Source of the DNA: Nitratireductor pacificus pht-3B
GTDB taxonomy: Bacteria; Pseudomonadota; Alphaproteobacteria; Rhizobiales; Rhizobiaceae
Direction of reading: 5' to 3'
Length of the DNA stretch: 64,000 bases
NCBI RefSeq assembly: GCF_000300335.1
Contig: NZ_AMRM01000004.1
Span: 182,077 to 246,076 of the forward strand
In this document: one piece after another, positions 27,147 to 36,422 of the stretch
How the letters are laid out: each line of letters begins with the position of its first letter
Numbering within the stretch: the first letter of the stretch is position 1
The notes under the pieces: generated by a model
Told to the model about the DNA's origin: nothing
What the model saw: the letters and a program-made list of their open reading frames with translations, nothing else
Databases searched by the model: none
Made by a program: the position numbers and the translations under genes

Positions 27147-28253
27147 GTGTTGGTGCAAGCGGGCGCGAAGGCAGGCATCTTGCCGGACAGGGACATCGCG
27201 GCGCTGTTCGACGGCAAGGCGCTGACATCGGCGCGGCCGCTCGACGAAGACCAGATCCAGCCCGCCAGCCTCGACCTCCGTCTCGGCACAGTCGCCTACC
27301 GCGTGCGCGCGAGCTTCCTGCCCGGGCCGCAGCATCCCGTCTCCGCGAAGCTGGAGAAGCTGCGGCTGCACGAGATCCCGCTCGACCAGGGCGCCGTGCT
27401 GGAGACGGGTTGCGTCTATATCGTGCCGCTGCTCGAAGGGCTGGATCTGCCGGAGGGGATTTCCGCTTCGGCCAATCCGAAAAGCTCCACCGGCCGGCTC
27501 GACATCTTCACCCGGGTGATGACCGACTACGGCCAGGAGTTCGACAAGATCCCGGCCGGCTACTCCGGTCCGCTCTATCTCGAGGTCAGCCCGCGCACCT
27601 TCCCGATCGTCGTGCGCACCGGCTCGCGCCTGTCGCAGATCCGGTTCCGCACCGGCAAGGCGCTGCTGGAGGAGGCGGAACTCGCCGATCTCCATGCGCG
27701 CGAAATTTTGGTCGCCTCGGAGGACCCCAACATCACCGGCGGCGGCATCGCCCTGTCGGTCGATCTGAGCGGCGACGAGAACGGGCTGATCGGCTACCGC
27801 GCCAAGCATCACACGGCGCTGATCGACGTCGACAAGCGCGGCGTCCTCGAAACGCTCGATTTCTGGGAGCCGCTGGCGAATGACGGGGCGGGTGGCCTGA
27901 TCCTCGATCCGGACGAATTCTACATCCTGGTGAGCCGGGAGGCGGTCCATGTGCCGCCGCACCATGCCGCCGAGATGACGCCGTTCGACCCGCTGGTGGG
28001 CGAGTTTCGCGTGCACTATGCCGGCTTCTTCGACCCCGGCTTCGGCCACTCCGCAGCCGGTGGCACGGGCAGCCGGGCGGTGCTCGAGGTGCGCAGCCAT
28101 GAAGTCCCGTTCATCCTCGAGCACGGACAGATCGTCGGTCGGCTCGTCTACGAGGCGATGCTGTCGCGGCCGGACGCGCTCTACGGCGCCGACCTCAGGT
28201 CGAACTACCAGGGCCAGTCGCTGAAGCTTTCGAAGCACTTCCGGCCGCGCTGA
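27147..28253 (+). CDS. dcd: 2'-deoxycytidine 5'-triphosphate deaminase, long alphaproteobacterial form
   Basis: A 368-residue cytoplasmic enzyme converting dCTP to dUTP. It is about twice the length of E. coli Dcd, matching the long form annotated in alphaproteobacteria. The first half holds QPASLDLRLG, the nucleotide-binding ANPKSSTGRLDIFTRVMTD and RLSQIRFRTG; the second half repeats the fold (EFRVHYAGFFDPGFG, GQIVGRLVYE). GTG start with GGAAGGAG upstream. Its last 59 bases overlap the convergent channel gene. Confidence 0.88.
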   Translation: MLVQAGAKAGILPDRDIAALFDGKALTSARPLDEDQIQPASLDLRLGTVAYRVRASFLPGPQHPVSAKLEKLRLHEIPLDQGAVLETGCVYIVPLLEGLDLPEGISASANPKSSTGRLDIFTRVMTDYGQEFDKIPAGYSGPLYLEVSPRTFPIVVRTGSRLSQIRFRTGKALLEEAELADLHAREILVASEDPNITGGGIALSVDLSGDENGLIGYRAKHHTALIDVDKRGVLETLDFWEPLANDGAGGLILDPDEFYILVSREAVHVPPHHAAEMTPFDPLVGEFRVHYAGFFDPGFGHSAAGGTGSRAVLEVRSHEVPFILEHGQIVGRLVYEAMLSRPDALYGADLRSNYQGQSLKLSKHFRPR

Positions 28254-29037
28254 CCTTTCCTTTCGGGCCGAGCGCCCGCACTTCCTCGCGCAGCGCGCGG
28301 ATCTCGTTCAGGATCGTCTCCTGTTCCGCCTGCAGGGCCGTCCGCTCCGCGGAGGCTTCCGCATCGTGCTCGGCCTGCATGGCCGAGACGATGATACCGA
28401 TGAACAGGTTGAGCACGGTGAAGGTGGTGGAGACGATGAACGGGATGAAGAACAGCCACGCCAGCGGATAGACCTCCATCACCGGCCGGACGATGCCCAT
28501 CGACCAGCTCTCGAGCGTCATGATCTGGAACAGCGAGTAGGCCGACAGGCCGATCGTGCCGAACCAGTCGGGGAACGAGGCGCCGAACAGCTTGGTCGCC
28601 ATCACCGCGAAGACGTAATAGACGAGCCCCAGAAGCAGCATGATCGACCCCATGCCCGGCAGCGCCGAGATCAGGCCGCCGACCACCCGGCGCAGCGACG
28701 GCACCATGCTGACCAGCCGGAGCACGCGCAGGATGCGCAGCGCCCGCAGCACGGACAGTCCGGCCGTCGCGGGCACCAGGGCGATGCCGACCACCACCAG
28801 GTCGAAGATGCGCCACGGGTCGCGGAAGAACGATTGCCGGTAGACGGCGAGCCGCGCCAGAAGTTCGGCGACGAACACGCCGAGGATCGCCTGATCGACG
28901 ATCATCAGCAGCGGCCCGAAGGCGGCCATCGCGCGCCCGGAGGTTTCAAGGCCGAGCGTGATGGCGTTGATGATGATCAGGACGGTGATCGCGGCTTCGA
29001 AGCGCCGCGATTCGATGAAGGTCTTCAGGCTGGGCAC
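28195..29037 (-). CDS. Voltage-gated sodium channel, NaChBac type
   Basis: Inner-membrane ion channel subunit of 280 residues, expected to form a tetramer. It has six membrane segments. S4 carries regularly spaced arginines (LRALRILRVLRLVSMVPSLR), and the pore loop contains TLESWSM, a selectivity filter seen in bacterial sodium channels. S6 ends in VLNLFIGIIVSAM, followed by a heptad-like C-terminal coiled coil (EASAERTALQAEQETILNEI). In bacteria such channels are linked to motility, pH or sodium homeostasis. It shares 59 bases with dcd, tail to tail. Confidence 0.92.
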   Translation of the reverse strand: MPSLKTFIESRRFEAAITVLIIINAITLGLETSGRAMAAFGPLLMIVDQAILGVFVAELLARLAVYRQSFFRDPWRIFDLVVVGIALVPATAGLSVLRALRILRVLRLVSMVPSLRRVVGGLISALPGMGSIMLLLGLVYYVFAVMATKLFGASFPDWFGTIGLSAYSLFQIMTLESWSMGIVRPVMEVYPLAWLFFIPFIVSTTFTVLNLFIGIIVSAMQAEHDAEASAERTALQAEQETILNEIRALREEVRALGPKGKVSAAGSASKASATGPGSST

Positions 29038-29121
29038 AATGGTGTTTCCGGGTTTCAGCGTGGCCCACAGGTGGTGCGAAACCCTGCCCGCGTCAAGCAG
29101 GGAAAAGCCCGGACCTGAAAC

Positions 29122-30147
29122 CTACGCCGCGGAAAGCGCCTGGTCCGGGACCTCCCGGATCTGGGGTTCCGGCTGCATCACCGTCCGGTAGGCCTGGGGC
29201 GCGGCGTCGTAGAGCGCGCGGAAGGCGCGGCTGAAATGCGCGGCGTCGGCGAAGCCGGTGTCGGCGGCGATCTGCGCGATCCTGTCCGTCGTGTGGGTCA
29301 GCAGCCAGGCGCCGTAGCGCAGGCGCATGTCGCGGAAATAGCGTGACGGCGTCTGGTTGAGCGCGGCGATGAAGCGCCGGTCCAGTTGCCGCGGGCTGAT
29401 GCCGGCCTGCCGGGCGAGTTCTGGAACGGGCGGCGGCTCGTTCAGGGACTGCTCCATCAGATGCACGACGCGGCGCACGGCACTGTCCTGCACATTCTGC
29501 ATCTCTCCGTAGAAATGGGCCTGGGGATGCGTCGACGGGCGCACGCCCTGCAGCATCATGTGGCGTATGCTCTGCTGGGCCTTCTCGTGGCCGCAATGCT
29601 GCGTGATGAGATGCAGGGCGAGGTCGCAGGCGCCGGCGGATCCCGCGCAGCTGATCCTGTCGCCGGCATGGATGAAGATGCGGTCGGGCACTGCCTGGAT
29701 GTGCGGGAACTGCTCGCTGAACGCCTCGAACACGTTCCAGTGCACGCAGGCGACATAGCCTTCCATCAGGCCGGCGCGGGCGATGTTGAAGGTGCCCGTG
29801 CAGAGGCCGATCAGGGGCGTGCCGGCGGCCGCGGCGCGGTGGAGATAGTCGTCGAGCCAGCGCGGCTGGCGCCGCTCCATGTAGCCGTTGCCGCCGCACA
29901 CGGCGATGTAGTCGAACTGGGTGGGGTCGGCCAGGTCGCTGGTGGGCGTGATCTTCAGCCCGCAGCTCGCCGTGACGTCCTGCCCGCCCATGATCTCCCA
30001 GCCGCAGGCGATCTGCCGGCTGCGCCCGCCCTTGTCCGCGGAAAGCCGCATCGCCTCTATGAATCCGGAGAAGGCGTTGAGCGTGAAGGATTCAAGCAGC
30101 ACGAAGCCGACCCGCAATTGCTGACCCTGTTCTCTCTCCGGACGCAT
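29122..30147 (-). CDS. GlxA-family AraC regulator with DJ-1/PfpI-like domain
   Basis: A 341-residue transcription factor from the ATG at 30147; a GTG at 30180 is less likely. The N-terminal amidotransferase-like domain (about residues 10-175) has the nucleophile-elbow cysteine in IGLCTGTFNIARAG. The C-terminal AraC domain has two HTHs (VPELARQAGISPRQLDRRF and IAQIAADTGFADAAHFSRAF). Family members often respond to nitrogenous compounds (choline, carnitine, hydroxyproline or arginine derivatives). It is divergent from the TRAP-racemase operon and is the likely regulator of it. Confidence 0.88.
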   Translation of the reverse strand: MRPEREQGQQLRVGFVLLESFTLNAFSGFIEAMRLSADKGGRSRQIACGWEIMGGQDVTASCGLKITPTSDLADPTQFDYIAVCGGNGYMERRQPRWLDDYLHRAAAAGTPLIGLCTGTFNIARAGLMEGYVACVHWNVFEAFSEQFPHIQAVPDRIFIHAGDRISCAGSAGACDLALHLITQHCGHEKAQQSIRHMMLQGVRPSTHPQAHFYGEMQNVQDSAVRRVVHLMEQSLNEPPPVPELARQAGISPRQLDRRFIAALNQTPSRYFRDMRLRYGAWLLTHTTDRIAQIAADTGFADAAHFSRAFRALYDAAPQAYRTVMQPEPQIREVPDQALSAA

Positions 30148-30338
30148 CCGATCTCTTGTCCCGCTTCGGCGCTGTTTCACGCGGTTTCAGGCATGGCAAT
30201 GCCGCGAAAGCATAGAGATTTGGCCAAAATGTTCAATAATGTGACTGAAATCTTCTCGCGAAGCCCGAGGTTATGGCCGTAGTCTCATGGCTGGTAGATC
30301 GCTCCGGTAGAGTGCGAGACAACAAAAGGGAACAGGAT

Positions 30339-31322
30339 ATGTTCAAGAAAGCCGCAATGCTTGCGATGGCTGCCGGTCTGGCGCTTTCGGGTTTCTCCGC
30401 GATGGCCCAGGACGTTCAGCTCAAGGCCAACGTGCCCGGCAACGAGGAGGGCATCGCCTTCCGTTCCGTCCAGCACTTCGCCGATATCGTCAAGGAAAAG
30501 ACGGGTGGCGAGGTCGCCATCAAGGTGTTCCATTCCAGCGCGCTGGGCGATCAGCCGAGCTCCCTGGAATCGCTCCAGGTGGGCATCCTCGACATGGCCA
30601 CCATCGAAACGCCGATCACCGGCGTCGACCCGGTTCTCGGCGCGACGGCGCTGCCCTACATCTTCACCGGCCGCGATCACATCGCGCGGGCACTCGGCGG
30701 CGAGGCCGGCGACTGGATCCGCGAGCGGCTGGCCGCGAAGGGCCTGCGCGTCATCGGCTACCTCGAGGGCGGTTTCCGCCAGATCACCAACAATGTCCGT
30801 CCGATCGTCAAGCCGGAAGACCTGAAGGGCGTCAAGATGCGCACGCCCGACAGCAAGCTGCGCATCGACATCTTCAACCATTATGGCGCGAACGCCTCGC
30901 CGTTGCCCTTCCAGGAACTCTACTCGGCCCTCCAAACCGGCGTGTTCGACGGCCAGGAGAACCCGGTCATCTGGGCGCAGAGCACGAAGTTCTACGAAGT
31001 CCAGAAATACCTCTCGCTGACCAACCATCTCTATACGGTGACCTACCTTCTGATGAGCGAGAAGGCTTTCCAGAAGCTGCCGGAGAACGTGCAGGCGGTC
31101 TTCGCGGAGGCCGGTGAGGAAGCGGTGAAGAAGTCCGTCGAACTCGGCATCGCCGCCGACCGCGACATCGTCACCTTCCTGAAGGAGCAGGGCATGGAGG
31201 TGAACGACGCCGACATTCCCGCGTTCACCGCGGCGTCCGAGGAAATCTGGTCGAACTGGGTCGCCGAGCGTGGCGACGACGCCCAGAAGCTCGTCGATCT
31301 GATCCGCGCATCGGCGCAGTGA
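30339..31322 (+). CDS. dctP: TRAP transporter substrate-binding protein, DctP family
   Basis: Periplasmic binding protein of 327 residues with signal peptide (KKAAMLAMAAGLALSGFSAMAQ); GGAACAGGAT lies ahead of the ATG. The family's carboxylate-binding arginine is expected in VKMRTPDSKLRIDIF, and the DctP signatures PLPFQELYSALQTGVFDGQE and KYLSLTNHLYT are present. It would capture an organic acid or amino-acid-like ligand for the DctQM permease that follows, probably the substrate of the racemase-family enzyme at the end of the operon. Confidence 0.93.
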   Translation: MFKKAAMLAMAAGLALSGFSAMAQDVQLKANVPGNEEGIAFRSVQHFADIVKEKTGGEVAIKVFHSSALGDQPSSLESLQVGILDMATIETPITGVDPVLGATALPYIFTGRDHIARALGGEAGDWIRERLAAKGLRVIGYLEGGFRQITNNVRPIVKPEDLKGVKMRTPDSKLRIDIFNHYGANASPLPFQELYSALQTGVFDGQENPVIWAQSTKFYEVQKYLSLTNHLYTVTYLLMSEKAFQKLPENVQAVFAEAGEEAVKKSVELGIAADRDIVTFLKEQGMEVNDADIPAFTAASEEIWSNWVAERGDDAQKLVDLIRASAQ

Positions 31323-31338
31323 AAACGGGAGCGCGGCC

Positions 31339-31839
31339 ATGATCAATCGAATTCTTGAAGCGATCTGCGCCGCGCTCCTCCTGGCCACGGTCGTCATCGG
31401 CTTCCTGGCGGTGATCTACCGCTATGTCTTCGACAACGCCCTGTCCTGGAGCTTCGAGGCGCTGCTCGGCCTCCTGACCTACATCACCTTCATCGGCGCC
31501 TATCTGGCGCTGCGCAAGAACGCCCATCTGCGGGTGGACTTCCTGACGAACGTCCTGCCGCGGCCGGGACAGCTCGTGCTGTTTCTCGGCAATCAGGCGG
31601 TGATCGGCCTGATCGGGCTTCTGATGCTGCGCCAGGGATGGCGGCAGACGGTGCTGTTCCAGGACCAGACGACCCAGGTCCTCGAGATATCGAACGCCTA
31701 TCTCTACGCCGCCATTCCGCTGTGCGGACTTCTCATCTGCATCGACGCGGCCACCCGGATCGTCGTCGGTCTGCGCCGCTACGCGGCAGGCGAGGCGCCG
31801 CATGACGAAGCGCCCCTGTCCGGCAAAAACGAAATCTGA
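31339..31839 (+). CDS. dctQ: TRAP transporter small permease, DctQ family
   Basis: Inner-membrane protein of 166 residues with four hydrophobic segments, the norm for DctQ. The conserved WSFEALLGLLTYITFIGAYL and a short basic C-terminal tail are seen. It pairs with DctM at 31848. It starts 16 bases after dctP and ends 8 bases before dctM, so the set is one operon. Confidence 0.92.
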   Translation: MINRILEAICAALLLATVVIGFLAVIYRYVFDNALSWSFEALLGLLTYITFIGAYLALRKNAHLRVDFLTNVLPRPGQLVLFLGNQAVIGLIGLLMLRQGWRQTVLFQDQTTQVLEISNAYLYAAIPLCGLLICIDAATRIVVGLRRYAAGEAPHDEAPLSGKNEI

Positions 31840-31847
31840 GATCTCCC

Positions 31848-33128
31848 ATGGAACTGCTCTTCGTTCTTTGCATCCTGCTGGGGTTGATCGGCGTCGGCCT
31901 GCCGATCGCCTTCGCGCTGCTGGTGATCGCCGTCGGCGTCCTGTTCTTCGGCGATGTCGATCTGGTGATCGTCGCGCAGCGCCTCTATCGCGGCGTGCAG
32001 AGCTTCCCGCTTCTGGCGGTCCCGCTTTTCATTCTGGCCGGCCAGATCATGAGCCGCAGCGGCATTTCCGCACATCTGGTGGAGTTCGCCAAGACGCTTG
32101 TCGGCCAGATGCGCGGCGGCCTCGCGGCGGTCAACATCGTCACCAGCATGTTCTTCGCCGGCATGAGCGGCACCTCCATGTCCGACACGGCCGCCGTCGG
32201 CGGCATGCTGATCGACCCGATGATCAAGCGCGGCTACAGCCGGGCCTTCACCGCCGCCGTCACCGCATCCTCCTCCACCATCGGCATCATCATCCCGCCG
32301 AGCGTGCCGATGGTCATCCTCGGCGCCTATCTCGGCATCTCGACCGGCGCGCTGTTCGCGGCGGGCATCGTCTCGGGGCTCCTGCTCGGCCTGGCGCTGA
32401 TCGCCGTCGCCTGGGGCATCTCGGTGCGGCGCGGATACCCGGTGGAGGACAAGTTCAGCTTCCGGGTAATGCTGCGCGCGCTGCTGCGGGCGACGCCGGC
32501 GCTGACCATGCCCGTCATCATCCTGGGTGGCATTCTGGGCGGCATCTTCACCCCCACCGAAGCCTCCGCCGTGGCGGTCGTCTACGGCATCCTGGTCGGC
32601 GTCGGCTACTATCGCACGCTCACCCTCCGCGCCCTCTACGAGACCTTCTGCGAGGCGGCGGTGCTGAGCGGGGCGGTGATGTTCGTCACCGCGACGGCCC
32701 ATGTGATGGGCTACGCCTTCACCTTCGAACAGCTTGCCGACAGCCTGCTCGGGCCGATCGCGCAGATGGAGATGTCGCCGGTCACCTTCCTGATCGTGCT
32801 CAGCGTGGTGCTGATCATCGCCGGCACCTTCCTGGACGGCATCGCCATGATCTTCATCGTGGTGCCGCTCTTCTTCCCGGCGGTCCAGCTCCTGGGCATC
32901 GACCCGGTGCATTTCGGCATGGTCGTCGTCCTGTGCTGGGGCATCGGCCAGCAGACACCGCCCGTCGGCGCGGCGCTGTTCATCACCAGCGTGATCGCCC
33001 GCGTCAACATCTTCAGCCTGACGCTCGCCAATCTTCCCTTCATCGCCGTCATGGTGGCGGTGCTGGGCCTGGTGATCCTCTTTCCCGAGCTGATCGTGCT
33101 CTGGGTCCCGCGCGCGCTGGGCCTCTGA
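31848..33128 (+). CDS. dctM: TRAP transporter large permease, DctM family
   Basis: Inner-membrane ion-coupled transporter of 426 residues with about a dozen membrane segments. DctM signatures include GLPIAFALL, FFAGMSGTSMSDTAAVGG, IIIPPSVPMVILG, GIFTPTEASAVAVVYG and the C-terminal QQTPPVGAALFIT. It uses a cation gradient to import the ligand delivered by DctP. The racemase-family gene follows after 39 bases. Confidence 0.94.
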   Translation: MELLFVLCILLGLIGVGLPIAFALLVIAVGVLFFGDVDLVIVAQRLYRGVQSFPLLAVPLFILAGQIMSRSGISAHLVEFAKTLVGQMRGGLAAVNIVTSMFFAGMSGTSMSDTAAVGGMLIDPMIKRGYSRAFTAAVTASSSTIGIIIPPSVPMVILGAYLGISTGALFAAGIVSGLLLGLALIAVAWGISVRRGYPVEDKFSFRVMLRALLRATPALTMPVIILGGILGGIFTPTEASAVAVVYGILVGVGYYRTLTLRALYETFCEAAVLSGAVMFVTATAHVMGYAFTFEQLADSLLGPIAQMEMSPVTFLIVLSVVLIIAGTFLDGIAMIFIVVPLFFPAVQLLGIDPVHFGMVVVLCWGIGQQTPPVGAALFITSVIARVNIFSLTLANLPFIAVMVAVLGLVILFPELIVLWVPRALGL

Positions 33129-33167
33129 CCCTCCTACCGTCTTACGCATAGAAAAGGACTCATCGAA

Positions 33168-34184
33168 ATGATGAACAAGAACAGGTACATCGATGTGATC
33201 TACACGCACACCGATGGTGAGCCCACCTGCATCATCCATGGCGGCATTCCCTATCCGCACGGGCTCGATATCGTCGGCAAGCGCCAGTTCATTCGCGACA
33301 ATTACGATTATGTCCGCACCGCGCTGCTGCGCGAGCCGCGCGGCCACAACGACATGGTCGGCGTGTTCGTGACGCCGCCTTCCAGCCCCGATGCGGATGC
33401 CGGCATGCTGTGGGCCGACGGCGACGATTTCATGGAGATGTGCGGCCACGGAACCATCGCGCTTTCGATGGCGATGGTGTCGCACGGCCTCGTCCACAAC
33501 GTCGCCGAGCCGGTCACGAAGATCCGCTTCGAGACGCCGGCGGGCATGGTGATCTCCGAGGTTGCCTCCGAGAACGGTCAGGTCCAGTGGACCCGGTTCC
33601 AGAACGTGCCGGCCTTTGTGCTCGAGCAGGACGTGCCGATCGAACTGCCGGGCTACGGCGCGCTGACCGCCGACATCGCCTTCGGCGGCAACTTCTTCGC
33701 GGTCGTGAAATGGCCGGATCAGGAACGTCCGATCGGTCCCGAGAACGGCCGTCTCCTGTCCGACATGGGCGTCCTCGTGAAGGACCAGATCAACGCCAAG
33801 ATGGATGTGCGCCACCCGACCGAGAAGCACATCCGTGGCCTGAACTTCACCACCTTCTGGCAGGAGCCGGACCACGCAGACAGCCTTTACCGCAACGTCC
33901 ATGTGTTCAGCGATGGCAAGCTCGACCGCTCGCCGGGCGGCACCGGCACCAGCATGATGATGGCGGTGTTCGAGGCGCGCGGGAAGATCAAGATCGGCCA
34001 GACCATCAAGTCCGAGGGCCTGCTCGGCTGCGGCCGTTTCGAGGGCTGCCTGCTGGGCGAGACGAAGCTCGGCGATCAGCGCGCTGTCATCCCCACGGTC
34101 AAGGGGACGGCGAAGGTCATCGGCTATGCCAAGTGGCTCGTCGACCAGACCGACCCGGTCGGTCTCGGCTTCGTCGTCCGCTGA
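33168..34184 (+). CDS. Proline racemase family protein with one catalytic cysteine missing
   Basis: A 338-residue cytoplasmic protein of the proline racemase / hydroxyproline epimerase fold. The first catalytic cysteine is C92 in MEMCGHGTIALS. The second motif, normally DRSPCGTG, reads DRSPGGTGTSM, so position 257 is glycine (codon GGC). Known members use Cys-Cys (racemases, 4-hydroxyproline epimerases) or Ser/Thr-Cys (trans-3-hydroxyproline dehydratases); Cys-Gly fits neither. It closes the dctPQM operon opposite a GlxA regulator, pointing to a hydroxyproline-like or other imino acid substrate. The reaction is unknown. Confidence 0.85.
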   Translation: MMNKNRYIDVIYTHTDGEPTCIIHGGIPYPHGLDIVGKRQFIRDNYDYVRTALLREPRGHNDMVGVFVTPPSSPDADAGMLWADGDDFMEMCGHGTIALSMAMVSHGLVHNVAEPVTKIRFETPAGMVISEVASENGQVQWTRFQNVPAFVLEQDVPIELPGYGALTADIAFGGNFFAVVKWPDQERPIGPENGRLLSDMGVLVKDQINAKMDVRHPTEKHIRGLNFTTFWQEPDHADSLYRNVHVFSDGKLDRSPGGTGTSMMMAVFEARGKIKIGQTIKSEGLLGCGRFEGCLLGETKLGDQRAVIPTVKGTAKVIGYAKWLVDQTDPVGLGFVVR

Positions 34185-34466
34185 CGGACACTGCCGTCAG
34201 GCGGGAATGCCTGACATCCGCATCGCGGAAATGCAGGGAGACAGGTCGGGGGAGCGTTTCGATGAAGCGACGAACCCGCCTGGGCTCCGCTGGGTGACCA
34301 ATCGCCCGGCAACAGATCGGGGCGCCCATGCGGAGTCGCAGATCGAGGCAGGCAACGCCGCCCGGCGTTCGTCCTGCCTCGTGATTCACGGCCCCGGCGG
34401 ACCATCCGGTCGCTCCCGGCGGGACGTTCTGGACCCGCCGGGCGCTGCACGGGCTTTGGAGGCGCC
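34185..34466. other. Gap between convergent racemase-family and phoX genes
   Basis: The 282 bases hold one hairpin (34196-34215) near the racemase stop and no further recognisable gene. Open frames across it run into phoX in antisense and have no support. Confidence 0.5.
34196..34215. terminator. Hairpin after the racemase-family gene, GTCAGG-N8-CCTGAC family
   Basis: A 7-bp stem (GTCAGGC / GCCTGAC, loop GGGAAT) begins 11 bases after the stop. It shares outer arms and spacing with palindromes at 1544 and 45394. It probably ends the dctPQM operon, although no T-run follows. Confidence 0.5.
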
Positions 34467-36347
34467 TCAGCCGATGGCCTTGCCATCCTCGCGCCAGACG
34501 GCGATGACCGAAGAGCGCGGCTTGCCGTTCCCGTCCGGCCACGCACCGCCCGGGTGCTGGATGCCGACGAACGCCACCTTCATGTCCGGCGACCAGCAAA
34601 GACCGGTCACCTCCGCGCCCTTCGGCGCGGTCAGGAAGCGGGCGATCTCGCCGGTTTCGGGATTGCCGACCAGCATCTGGTTGTTGCCCTGTCCCTCGAA
34701 CTCGCCTTCATTGCTGTCCTCGCCGTCGGTCTGGATCCACAGCATGCCGTCTGAGGAGAAGGCCATGCCATCCGGCGAGTTGAACATGTTGCCTTCCGTG
34801 ACGTTGTCCGACCCGGCATAGACGTTGTTGTAGACCTTCGGGTTGCCGGCCATGACATAGAGATCCCAGGTGAAGGTCTCCGCGCCATGGTCCTCGCCCT
34901 CGGGACGCCAGCGCACGATCTGGCCGAAATTATTGGTGTCGCGCGGGTTGGGGCCGTTGACCGGCTGTTCGTCGCCGCCGGCATTGGCCTTGACGCCCCG
35001 GTCCTTGTTGTTGGTCAGGGCGCAATAGGCCTCGACCCGCAGCGGATTGGCGGCGACCCATTCCGGACGGTCCATCGTCGTGGCACCGACCTTCGAGCCG
35101 GCGATGCGCGAGAAGACGAGAATCTCCTCGATCGGCATGCCCGTCGTTTCCGGCGTGAGCGCCAGCCACTTGCCGGTCATGTCGTCGTCGAACCTGGCCA
35201 CATACAGCGTTCCCTCGGAGAGAAGCCCCTCCGTCGGCTGGCCCTCGGCCCAGGTACCCTTGGACACGTACCGGTAGATGAACTCGCCGCGCTCGTCGTC
35301 GCCCATATAGACCACGATGCGCCCGTCGGCGGCCTGCACCATCTCGGCGTTCTCATGCTTGAAGCGACCGAGCGCCGTGTGCTTGACCGGCGTGGAGGCG
35401 GGGTCGAGCGGGTCGATCTCGGTAACCCAGCCATGGCGGTTCGGCTCGTTCGGCTCCTTCGCCAGGTCGAAGCGCTCGTCGAACTTCTCGTAGGCGTAGC
35501 GGCCTTCGCCGCCGACGCCGTAGCGCACCTCGCCCTCCGTCGCCTCGCGTTCGGCGGTGGCGCCGAAATAGCCGTTGAAGTTCTCCTCGCAGGTCAGATA
35601 GGTGCCCCAGAGCGTCTTGCCGGAGCCGCAATTGTTCATCGTGCCCTTCGGCGAGCGTCCTTCCGGATCGGCATTCGTCCTGACCAGGTCGGAACCGGCG
35701 GCGGGACCGTCCATGGTCATCTGTGTCTCGTGCGTGATGCGGCGGTTATAGGGGCTGTCGAGCACCACCGCGTAGCCCTCGCCATTGTCGGCGATCTCCA
35801 TCACGGTCACGCCCTGCATGTTCTTCAGGAGCAGCACCTCGCTGGCGTCGCGGGGCATGCCCTCGGCTTCCGCCGGCAGGTTGATCTCGGGGTTCACATA
35901 TTCGGAGTTGATGGCCAGGATGGTCTTTTCGCCGTCGGTGAAGGTCTCCATGCCGTCCGTGTTCTCGCCGAACACCTTGTCCGACATCTCGACGGGGACG
36001 CCCGTTTCGGGCGAATAGGCGCCTTCCGCTTCCTTGAACAGCGGGTCGCCCCAGCGCACGAGCGTCTTCCAGCCATAGCCGTTCGGCACGTGAATTTCCT
36101 GGTCGGTGGCGATGCCGATCGGTTCGAAGGTGAACGCCGCGCCTGCGGCGCTTACCGGACGCGTCGAGGAGAGCACCCCGGCTCCCATCACGGCTGCGGC
36201 CGAACCGAAGGCGAGCGCGCCGCCCAGGAAGCCGCGGCGCGAAATCGCGCGTTCGACGACGGCGTCGAAGGCATTCGCGTCGGGACGGGGATCGCGCATT
36301 TCATCGAATTCATCCCAGGACAGGCGGATCATATCCTGCTTTTTCAT
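34467..36347 (-). CDS. phoX: PhoX-family alkaline phosphatase, Tat-exported
   Basis: A 626-residue exported phosphatase. The start MKKQDMIRLSWDEFDEM leads to a twin-arginine signal (AISRRGFLGGALAFGS) at about residues 34-50. PhoX/DUF839 motifs include NCGSGKTLWGTYLTCEENFN, HENAEMVQAADGRIVVYMGD, and GNMFNSPDGMAFSSDGMLWI near the metal site. PhoX enzymes use calcium and iron and release phosphate from organic esters in the periplasm. A candidate Pho box lies about 76 bases upstream of the start, so phosphate starvation control is likely. Confidence 0.92.
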   Translation of the reverse strand: MKKQDMIRLSWDEFDEMRDPRPDANAFDAVVERAISRRGFLGGALAFGSAAAVMGAGVLSSTRPVSAAGAAFTFEPIGIATDQEIHVPNGYGWKTLVRWGDPLFKEAEGAYSPETGVPVEMSDKVFGENTDGMETFTDGEKTILAINSEYVNPEINLPAEAEGMPRDASEVLLLKNMQGVTVMEIADNGEGYAVVLDSPYNRRITHETQMTMDGPAAGSDLVRTNADPEGRSPKGTMNNCGSGKTLWGTYLTCEENFNGYFGATAEREATEGEVRYGVGGEGRYAYEKFDERFDLAKEPNEPNRHGWVTEIDPLDPASTPVKHTALGRFKHENAEMVQAADGRIVVYMGDDERGEFIYRYVSKGTWAEGQPTEGLLSEGTLYVARFDDDMTGKWLALTPETTGMPIEEILVFSRIAGSKVGATTMDRPEWVAANPLRVEAYCALTNNKDRGVKANAGGDEQPVNGPNPRDTNNFGQIVRWRPEGEDHGAETFTWDLYVMAGNPKVYNNVYAGSDNVTEGNMFNSPDGMAFSSDGMLWIQTDGEDSNEGEFEGQGNNQMLVGNPETGEIARFLTAPKGAEVTGLCWSPDMKVAFVGIQHPGGAWPDGNGKPRSSVIAVWREDGKAIG

Positions 36348-36422
36348 GACGGCATTCCTTTGGCTGTTTGGCTGGCTGGGCCGGGCTGGTGCGGCACAGT
36401 CCGCGACTCCTAGCGAATGCAT

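Noticed and set aside
31779..33902. Minus-strand open frame (707 codons) opposite dctM and the racemase-family gene
   Set aside because: Charged, low-complexity H/D/R/Q composition typical of antisense reading; spans two well-supported genes.
34887..36413. Plus-strand open frame opposite phoX
   Set aside because: Antisense shadow; PhoX has a Tat signal and conserved phosphatase motifs.
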